From assembly GCA_003614735.1 (NCBI GenBank), contig KZ992617.1, forward strand, positions 1 through 26,243: a stretch of 26,243 nucleotides of DNA, written 5' to 3'. Below the pieces are notes generated by a model. That model was not told where the DNA came from, made no database searches, and saw only the letters and a list, made by a program, of their open reading frames with translations. Each line of letters begins with the position of its first letter. Position 1 is the stretch's first letter. The stretch comes from Thamnocephalis sphaerospora. Its lineage: Eukaryota > Zoopagomycota > Zoopagomycetes > Zoopagales > Sigmoideomycetaceae. The position numbers and the translations under genes were made by a program. Shown piece after piece: positions 20,379 to 26,243 of the stretch.

Positions 20379-21587
20379 ATGGCTGCCATCAACATCCGCT
20401 CGGACGTGAAGGACTCCTTCTACCGGTACAAGATGCCGCGCCTCGTCGCCAAGGTGGAGGGCAAAGGAAACGGCATCAAGACGGTCATCCCGAATATGGC
20501 CGACATTGGCAAGTCGCTCAGCCGGCCGGCCATGTATCCGTGCAAGTACTTTGGCTGTGAGCTCGGCGCACAGACCAAGCACGACACGAAGAACGACCGG
20601 TACATCGTGAACGGCGCGCACGACGCGCAGAAGCTGCAGCAGCTGCTCGACGGCTTTATCTCGCGCTTTGTGCTGTGCGGCTCGTGCAAGAACCCAGAGA
20701 CCGACCTGGTCTTCACCAAGGACGAATCGATCGTGCGCGACTGCAAGGCATGCGGCCAGCGCACCGACATTGACATGCGCCACCGCCTGGTCACCTTTAT
20801 CCTGAAGAACCCGCCGCCCACCGCCAAAAAGTCGCGCAAGTCCAAGAAGGGTGGTTCGGAGAACGCGTCGGAGGCTGGCGACGCGAACGGCGTGGCCGAT
20901 GGCGATGGCTCTGACGATGAGCTCACCCGCCGCATTCGCGAGGAGGCCGCGGCGCTCCCGGACGCGCCGCTCCATGACGACGACGACGACGACTGGGCAG
21001 TGGACGTGAGCGAGGAGGCGCAGGCACGCCGGATGCGCGAAATTGAGTCGTCGCTCAACACGACCCTGGTGCTGGGCGATGATGACGAGGACGAGGACGA
21101 AAACGGCGACAGCGGGCCGACCGCCTACGACAAGTTTGGCGAAGCGATCGAGAAGAACATTGACATGTCGGACGCCGAGATCATCGCCAAGGCGAAGGAA
21201 TTTGGCGTGTTTGGCAAGCATCGTGCGGTCATCGTGCTGGTGCAGGTCATCTTTACCGACAAAATGGTTCAGCAGATCCGCAAGCGCTCCGCACTGCTCA
21301 AGCAGTTTGTCAAGACGGAAAAGGACCAAAAGTCGCTGCTGGGCGGCATCGAGCGTCTGGTCGGCATAAAGTATCCGAATATGATGTCCAAGGTACCGGC
21401 CGTGCTCAAGATCCTATACGACGACGACCTCGTCGATGAGGCTGTCGTGCTCAAGTGGGGTGCCCGCGCCAGCAAGCGCTACGTCGACAAGGACGTGAGC
21501 AAGAAGGTGAAGGCGGCGGCCGAGCCGTTCCTCACCTGGCTGCAGGAGGCCGACGAGGAAACCGAGGAAGAGTCGGACGAGGAGTAA
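20379..21587 (+). CDS. TIF5: Translation initiation factor eIF5
   Basis: GTPase-activating protein for eIF2 in the 43S/48S complex. Single exon, 402 aa, close to the 405-aa yeast protein. The N-terminal eIF2B/eIF5 domain starts IRSDVKDSFYRYKMPRL; Arg16 sits where the essential arginine finger (Arg15 in human) is. A C4 zinc ribbon follows with C100, C103, C122 and C125 (CGSC and CKAC). A charged linker with Lys clusters and Asp/Glu runs leads to the C-terminal HEAT (W2-type) domain, which ends TWLQEADEETEEESDEE, the acidic AA-box that binds eIF2-beta and eIF3. Codons are strongly GC-ending and there is no intron, in contrast to the neighbours, which fits high expression. The upstream context TCATGG is favourable. 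Confidence 0.97.
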   Translation: MAAINIRSDVKDSFYRYKMPRLVAKVEGKGNGIKTVIPNMADIGKSLSRPAMYPCKYFGCELGAQTKHDTKNDRYIVNGAHDAQKLQQLLDGFISRFVLCGSCKNPETDLVFTKDESIVRDCKACGQRTDIDMRHRLVTFILKNPPPTAKKSRKSKKGGSENASEAGDANGVADGDGSDDELTRRIREEAAALPDAPLHDDDDDDWAVDVSEEAQARRMREIESSLNTTLVLGDDDEDEDENGDSGPTAYDKFGEAIEKNIDMSDAEIIAKAKEFGVFGKHRAVIVLVQVIFTDKMVQQIRKRSALLKQFVKTEKDQKSLLGGIERLVGIKYPNMMSKVPAVLKILYDDDLVDEAVVLKWGARASKRYVDKDVSKKVKAAAEPFLTWLQEADEETEEESDEE

Positions 21588-21890
21588 CCACAACAGCACA
21601 AGTCTGTTTCTGTGGGGGGGGGGTAGCACAGCCTGCTTTCTGGCAGAGGTAGCATTGGCGCATTTCGAATAAATCCGCGTCTTTCGTCACACCACCCGGC
21701 GCCATGCCATCGTCACCTGGCATCTGCCTGACAAAGTAGAGTGGCAAGCGGTCGCGCTAATGTACCGCATTGTCTGATCGCATGCCCACACAGGCATTGT
21801 GCGACCGCCAAATAATCGTTGGGACCGTCGTGCTTTTGCATTGCCTATGCAGTAATTTTATAAACGTTGCACTGCTAGCCATCGCCGATA
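21588..21890. other. Convergent gap between eIF5 and RSM10
   Basis: About 300 bases with a run of ten G at 21614-21623 and an AATAAA at 21668-21673. No gene seen. Confidence 0.5.
21668..21673 (+). terminator. Candidate poly(A) signal AATAAA for eIF5
   Basis: Exact AATAAA 80 bases after the eIF5 stop codon, on the same strand. Confidence 0.5.
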
Positions 21891-22807
21891 TTAGGCCTTT
21901 TTGGCCGAGTCATCTTTCGCCTTGTCGGCAGGCGCCTTGGTCTTTTTGGCCGCGGCCTTTTCGCCGGCACTACCGTCACCGCCAGTGGCCACGTCCAGCT
22001 GCTTGATCAGCTTCTGCACGTTCACCTGCCCGTCCTTGCCCAGCAGACCCTGCTCCACACGGCTCAGCTCTGCGTCCACCTCGGCCTGCATCCGCTGGCC
22101 CACGCCCAGCGACTCGTGCTCCCACGTAGTCGCCTTGATACCGACACCAGCCGGGCAGGTGCGGCGCAGATAGGTAAGCAGCCGGCCCACCACCTCAGGA
22201 TTCGCATCCTTGAGCTGGATCACGCGCTTGTGGTGCTTGCGCTCAAAGTTTTCCTGCGACTTTTTGTGCACAAACGGCGACCGCGGTACCGTCCACCGCT
22301 GTGTCTTGGTGGGCAGATAGGCCATGCCTGAGCAGGGAATGCGGAAGGCGGCGGCAGCGCGGCGCGCAAAGTCCACGTAAAAGTCCATAACACTTGGCTC
22401 GAAGGAGCGAAAGTGCAAATTGCACACTACATGGTCATACTGCGACGGCACGCGCTCCGGCTCTGTCATGTACGCCGTGTTTGCGGCGAATGTTAGTCTA
22501 TGTGTCTGTACAGCCTATCCGCCGATAGCCACGTTCATACCATAGTAGATCGGGTCAACGGCCTGCTTTGTCGGCTGCTCGACAGTCGGCTTGGCGGTGG
22601 ACAGCGCACTACGCCCCGCAAGTTAGCATTGCAGCGGGTAAAGACGCATATACCCGAGCGATTGCAGCTAGCCAGCGCGGCTATCGCTATTGCCACCAGA
22701 AGACGCGTATTTAACGTCTCTGGCTCGCCAGACTGTACTTACCGATTGGCGACCGGTGCGCGCAGAATCTGGCGCAACGCAACACGCCGCAACAGTGGTG
22801 AAGACAT
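21891..22807 (-). CDS. RSM10: Mitochondrial small-subunit ribosomal protein uS10m
   Basis: Component of the mitoribosome small subunit. Model, 5' to 3': exons 22743-22807, 22541-22608, 21891-22462; 234 aa. Exon 1 encodes an Arg-rich amphipathic presequence (MSSPLLRRVALRQILRAPV) and ends at a consensus GTAAGT. Intron 1 has GCTAACT and ends GCGTAG; intron 2 runs GTATGA, GACTAAC, ACAG. The spliced junction DPIYYEPERVPSQYD reads through in phase. The S10 core follows: NLHFRSFEPSVMDFYVDFA, RRAAAAFRIP, then the highly conserved TQRWTVPRSPFVHKKSQENF and ERKHHKRVIQLKD. The C-terminal Lys/Ala-rich tail is an extension. Starting at the in-exon ATG 22467-22469 would remove the presequence, so the three-exon start is preferred. 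Confidence 0.92.
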
Positions 22808-23342
22808 TTCGGCACGTAAACAAGGGGCTGTTGCGGCACTGAACGCAAGTGGGAGCGATTGACGGGCACGCAGCACTGCGATCTAGCAACGGGACAGGTG
22901 GGAGGAAAATGCAGCGACCCAGGTAAGAATCGGAGGCACCGAACAAACTGTAAACATCTAAATGATGCCAACGGGCTAACCCAGCAAAGTCACCATGATA
23001 GCATCGCATGTTAATAACACCGGCCACGGGCTGTGCTGCCTGCAGACATGCTGGCGCCATGGCAAGCAGCCGGAATCAGATGCATGGCCGGGAATGGAGA
23101 TACAGCCGCGCCGCCACTCCTCTCTTTGCGTCAGTTTCACAGTTAATTTATTGCTTGCGTTTACAGTGCATGCTCGGTGACAGCAGATGTGCTGACAAAA
23201 GGATAGCCATAGCGTTGCGGAATTAGATGCTATTTGGCCCAAGCTGCCTGTGATGGGCAGCGATCTGGAAAGGCCAAGTTGGTGCGCCTGCGATGTTGGT
23301 GCAGGTGCCCTAGACGACCGAGCGACCCGGTCTCTTACGATG
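22808..23342. other. Intergenic, RSM10 upstream region
   Basis: 535 bases with short open frames on both strands, none with recognisable homology, codon bias or splice signals that I can assemble. It contains the RSM10 promoter and the 3' region of the secreted-protein gene. Confidence 0.45.
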
Positions 23343-23939
23343 TTATTTCTCTGAGGGCGGCTCTCCTACAGTCTCGAGTGTAGACAGAATTCTATCACCT
23401 CTCCATGGTTTAGCGCCCCATAGTGTACCTGCAGGGGTGCCGTATCGGTGCAAAAGTGTCATGGTACCGGTATAGCCCAGTATACCGTACGCCACAGTGG
23501 CCTCCACAACGGTGCCATTTCGCTGGTGGATCCTGTAGTAGTTGGGTCGCCCGAGTATACTGCTGTAGCGCACCTCAAGCAGTTTGTAATCCGCAAGGTC
23601 GTACGTGTTTGGAGCAAACCTTTTGAAGGAAAAGATTGTTGCCATCCTTTCTGCGTCCCAGTAGCCAATATCCAGCGTGCGTGTCATCATTCCGTGCTGG
23701 TCGAAAGCGTTAACTGATGTTGTCCGACCCAGTGCATCCGTGGGCGTGGTAACCAGCATGCCATATGGCACTTTGATTTTGAACTCGGGATATATCTGGA
23801 ACATGTCATTGTTGATCACCTTCACGATAGCAGGGTCGACGCCATCTATTGCTGGCGCAGCATTGGTAAATGCACTGGTCACGAAAAGCCTAGTAAGCGT
23901 GGCAAGGATTAACGTGAAAAGCAGCGGGATGAAGCGCAT
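23343..23939 (-). CDS. Putative secreted protein of unknown function
   Basis: 198 aa from the ATG at 23937-23939, which places a hydrophobic signal or anchor at the very N terminus (MRFIPLLFTLILATLTRLF, then TSAFTNAAPA, a possible cleavage site). An ATG four codons upstream (23949-23951) is also possible. The mature part is mixed alpha/beta in character with many aromatic residues: YPEFKIKVPYGMLVTTPTD, DIGYWDAERMATIFSFKRF, YYRIHQRNGTVVE, and WGAKPWRGDRI. It has no cysteines after the signal region, no repeats and no catalytic motif I recognise. It is a single uninterrupted frame of normal composition, unlike the flanking low-complexity genes. A beta-rich scramblase/Tubby-like fold was considered but is not supported by a specific motif. 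Confidence 0.65.
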   Translation of the reverse strand: MRFIPLLFTLILATLTRLFVTSAFTNAAPAIDGVDPAIVKVINNDMFQIYPEFKIKVPYGMLVTTPTDALGRTTSVNAFDQHGMMTRTLDIGYWDAERMATIFSFKRFAPNTYDLADYKLLEVRYSSILGRPNYYRIHQRNGTVVEATVAYGILGYTGTMTLLHRYGTPAGTLWGAKPWRGDRILSTLETVGEPPSEK

Positions 23940-24803
23940 GGCGTCGGTCATAGTCGTGATAAGATGGGCGATGGCGGCTGTGGCAACGGAGGCGGCTGTG
24001 GTACTGCGTGCGAAACAGGCCGCGCAGTGTGAGTGCTGCACCATTTATGATCAGCTGTGTTGCACGCAGGCATTGTAGCTGCCCAGCTGTTTGCATCTCC
24101 GGGTATGGCATCGCCTTCCTCTTTGCTGCCTTCTAGCGTGAACGAAAGCCAGATGCGTGCGCATGTGCACAGCGTGGTTACTCGACAGTCCTTGGCGGAG
24201 TAAAAACATGTGCCCATACCACGTGAGCCTTTCTATCAGTAGACCATATCATCGTAATGTAAGTTTAGCTGGCCGGCCGTCGGTTAGCGCCGAGTGACAA
24301 GACTCACCGCCAGCCCAAGCTGAACAGATGCCGCTACCCTTTTGTCAACACACACATCTAACACACATCAGTAGAGCGAGGTTACTACGATTGTCACGCG
24401 TATCAACATGCGATAGCTCCGTATGCAGTAGCCATGCCTCTTGTTGTCCAACATGGCTTTACTAGCGCGGGGTGCCACAATAGTGAAATAGGTAATGTTT
24501 GCACGAGCTGGTGCTACGGAAAGAACATCAATGTTGTGACGTAGCCATCAGATATTCATGCTAGGCTGTCGATGCAACAGCGCAATTAGGTTACATGGTC
24601 AAAGAATCACACACAATTGACGTGCTGGTGGTTATGGTCTTTATAAAGATCATCGTTAAACATGCAAGAGTCTAGCACATCCGTCGCTAGCTCAAGAGTT
24701 GGTCGGCGTTGATTACCTTCTGCTGGTGTCACGCTCTACAGCAGCGCGGTACGCTATAGCGTCTTGTTTGCGGCATTTGTATGCGCCAGAAGAGCTGTAC
24801 AGC
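23940..24803. other. Intergenic, no gene seen
   Basis: About 860 bases between two leftward genes. Composition is more AT-rich than the neighbouring genes from 24240 to 24700. No conserved frame, tRNA or long repeat was found. Confidence 0.45.
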
Positions 24804-26243
24804 CTACACAACGGGTGCCGCTGGGTGGAGCTGCTGCTGGATCTGCTGCACCTGCTGCTGGATCTGCTGCACCTGCTGCTCTATTTGCTGAGTAGGCTGC
24901 TGCGGCTGCGGCTGGGTCGGCGTTTGCGACGGAGTGCTCACCACAGGCAGGGACTGGGCACTCACAGACTGCGGCACAGTGCTCACCGTCGACTGAGGCT
25001 GAGCGCCTGCAGCAGCCTGAGGCTGTGGCACAGTTTGAGCCGCTGGCTGCACAGGCGGCAACACAGCAGCCGGCGTGTCAGCCTTGGGCACCTGCTGGAC
25101 CGCTGGCGACTGTACTACCGGTTGAGCTGATGGCTGTGTCAGCGGTAGCGTTGACTGCTGAATCGTCTCTGGCTGAGCTGGCGGCGATTGCACCGACAGC
25201 GGCTGCGGCACTGCCTGGACAGTTGCTGGCTGGGCCAACGGCTGGATTGGCAACGGCTGCGCTAGCGGCTGCGCATCAGCCTTGGGTGTCTGCTGCACAG
25301 GCTGCTCCACTGAGGGCAGAATCGGCTGCTGCGCTGCCGATGGCAGAGCTGACGACTGTACATCAGCCTTGGGTGTCTGTAGCGCAGGCTGCTCCACCGA
25401 TAGTAGAGTCGATGGCTGGACCGCTGCTGGCTGGACTGCTGCTGGCTGGACTGCTGCTGGCTGGACTGCTGCTGGCTGAATCGGCGGCGACTGTGCTAGC
25501 GGCTGCGTATCAGCCTTGGGTACCTGCTGCACGGGCGGTTGAGCCAGCGATGGCTGTACCGGCGCTTGCGCAGCAGCCTTTGGCGTTTCTTCCACAGATG
25601 ACACCGAGGTCTGGGACAAGGGCGGCGTCAAAGGCTGGACTGGAGTCTGAATTGGAGTCTCTGTCTGTGGCAGAGCTGGTGGCAGCGTCGACGGTAGCGC
25701 ATCGGCCTTGGGCACCTGCTGCAGTGGCTGCTCTACCGCTGGCTGCATTGGCTGCTCTGCTGCTGGCTGTGCTGGCTGTGCTGGCTGGTTAGCAAGCGAG
25801 GGGTCGATCTTGCTGGCGACCCACGTTGCACCGACGTTTGTCAGACCGTTAAACGCATTGGTAAGCTCTGCTCCGCCAGCCTGTCGCATGGTATCAAAGA
25901 ATCCACCGGTGCCGGAGCTAGCTAGGCCACCACCGACAGCACCAAGAAGACCTCCACCAGCAAGCGCTGCAAGGTTCCGAGCAGTGTTAGAAGTGCCACC
26001 AGTAGCAGCGCCACCAGTAGCAGCGCCGCCGGTAACTCCGGTAGTGCCTCGGGCAGTTTGTGACAAACCACCATTCGAGCCCTTGAGGTTATCTACCACC
26101 TTGCCGCCAAACGCGAGACCGCCAGAAGCGATCTTGGAAGATATCGAGGACAGCCTTGACATAAAACCGGTCTTGGCCGGTGCGGCCGGTGTGGTTGCAG
26201 CCTGCGGCACAGGCGATGCCTCAACCGAGGCCAACAGGACAGC
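24804..26243 (-). CDS. Secreted low-complexity P/Q/A repeat protein, partial 5' end
   Basis: 479 residues are visible; the start lies beyond the right edge. The first visible residues, AVLLASVEASPVPQ, look like the end of a signal peptide. Next come TGFMSRLSSISSKIASGGLA, a Gly/Thr-rich hydrophobic stretch (AALAGGGLLGAVGGGLAS), and a short ordered-looking block (TMRQAGGAELTNAFNGLTNV). About 300 residues of Pro/Gln/Ala/Val repeats follow, with five PKAD motifs preceded by QV or QT. The last residues form a Gln-rich heptad coiled coil before HPAAPVV. No cysteine or catalytic motif was seen. The layout parallels the protein at 281-1535. A surface, wall or adhesive role is an inference from composition only. 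Confidence 0.75.
   Translation of the reverse strand, partial: AVLLASVEASPVPQAATTPAAPAKTGFMSRLSSISSKIASGGLAFGGKVVDNLKGSNGGLSQTARGTTGVTGGAATGGAATGGTSNTARNLAALAGGGLLGAVGGGLASSGTGGFFDTMRQAGGAELTNAFNGLTNVGATWVASKIDPSLANQPAQPAQPAAEQPMQPAVEQPLQQVPKADALPSTLPPALPQTETPIQTPVQPLTPPLSQTSVSSVEETPKAAAQAPVQPSLAQPPVQQVPKADTQPLAQSPPIQPAAVQPAAVQPAAVQPAAVQPSTLLSVEQPALQTPKADVQSSALPSAAQQPILPSVEQPVQQTPKADAQPLAQPLPIQPLAQPATVQAVPQPLSVQSPPAQPETIQQSTLPLTQPSAQPVVQSPAVQQVPKADTPAAVLPPVQPAAQTVPQPQAAAGAQPQSTVSTVPQSVSAQSLPVVSTPSQTPTQPQPQQPTQQIEQQVQQIQQQVQQIQQQLHPAAPVV
24831..24890 (-). repeat. 21-bp coding repeat (Gln-rich heptads)
   Basis: Two full 21-bp units (24831-24851, 24852-24872) and most of a third encode QQIQQQV-type heptads, with Ile/Val/Leu at strict 3-4 spacing. 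This is at the C terminus of the partial secreted protein. Confidence 0.85.
25414..25473 (-). repeat. 15-bp tandem repeat, 4 units (QPAAV)
   Basis: Units at 25414-25428, 25429-25443, 25444-25458 and 25459-25473; the last three are identical and the first differs by one base. They encode PAAVQ repeats. The near-identity points to a recent slippage expansion. Confidence 0.9.

Noticed and set aside
20265-21329. 354-codon minus-strand open frame opposite eIF5
   Set aside because: It is the antisense shadow of the GC-rich eIF5 gene; its Val/Leu/Arg-rich translation has no family pattern and eIF5 is unambiguous.
25025-25792. 255-codon Ala/Leu-rich plus-strand frame
   Set aside because: Antisense shadow of the P/Q/A repeat gene at the right end, which has the signal-peptide end and motif structure.
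1-26243. CRISPR arrays, tRNA genes, rRNA and transposases
   Set aside because: No spaced direct repeats, no tRNA-like GGTTCRA arm with matching stems, and no integrase or transposase motif was seen in any frame I read.

Overview
The window is nuclear DNA of a compact, intron-containing eukaryote, almost certainly a fungus. The main evidence is a fungal-type trifunctional tRNA ligase (adenylyltransferase, kinase and 2H phosphodiesterase in one chain). Support comes from a LaeA/UMTA-like methyltransferase, short introns (mostly about 55-90 bp, with CTAAC/CTGAC/CTAAT-like branch sites close to the 3' splice site), small intergenic gaps and a GC-leaning base composition. An early-diverging lineage such as Kickxellomycotina is possible, but the sequence does not settle it. 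All gene models were built by hand from homology, splice motifs and codon phase; every intron-containing model listed keeps reading frame across all its junctions.

Layout, left to right. 1-200: short hairpins, three of them sharing the loop CGAC. 281-1535 (+): secreted low-complexity protein with two tandem-repeat domains. 1935-5268 (+): tRNA ligase TRL1, 5 exons. 5447-6621 (-): ribose-phosphate pyrophosphokinase, 2 exons. 7009-10632 (-): ORC3, 15 exons. 10633-11889: unresolved, with open stretches on both strands. 11890-13013 (+): SAM-dependent methyltransferase, 4 exons. 13321-14768 (-): eukaryotic SfsA-family protein, 8 exons. 15039-19428 (+): NOC1/MAK21 ribosome-biogenesis factor, 11 exons. 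20379-21587 (+): eIF5, a single exon. 21891-22807 (-): mitochondrial ribosomal protein uS10m (RSM10), 3 exons. 23343-23939 (-): putative secreted protein of unknown function. 24804 to the right edge (-): second secreted low-complexity repeat protein, truncated by the window.

The central genes are unrelated housekeeping functions: tRNA splicing, PRPP synthesis, replication origin recognition, 60S assembly, translation initiation and mitochondrial translation. Nothing suggests an operon or a biosynthetic cluster. The accessory part is at the two ends, where two secreted repeat proteins share an architecture: signal peptide, SIG/KLAS-type segment, Gly/Ala/Leu-rich hydrophobic stretch, long P/Q/A/V repeat tail. 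They may be members of one lineage-specific family.

The most interesting observations are the paired repeat proteins, the hairpins with changing stems and a constant loop, two probable GC-AG introns, an Arg-Gly tract at the N terminus of ORC3, an intron-rich SfsA gene with a 12-nt micro-exon, and a 5' splice site embedded in a GT microsatellite. No tRNA, rRNA, CRISPR array or transposase was recognised.
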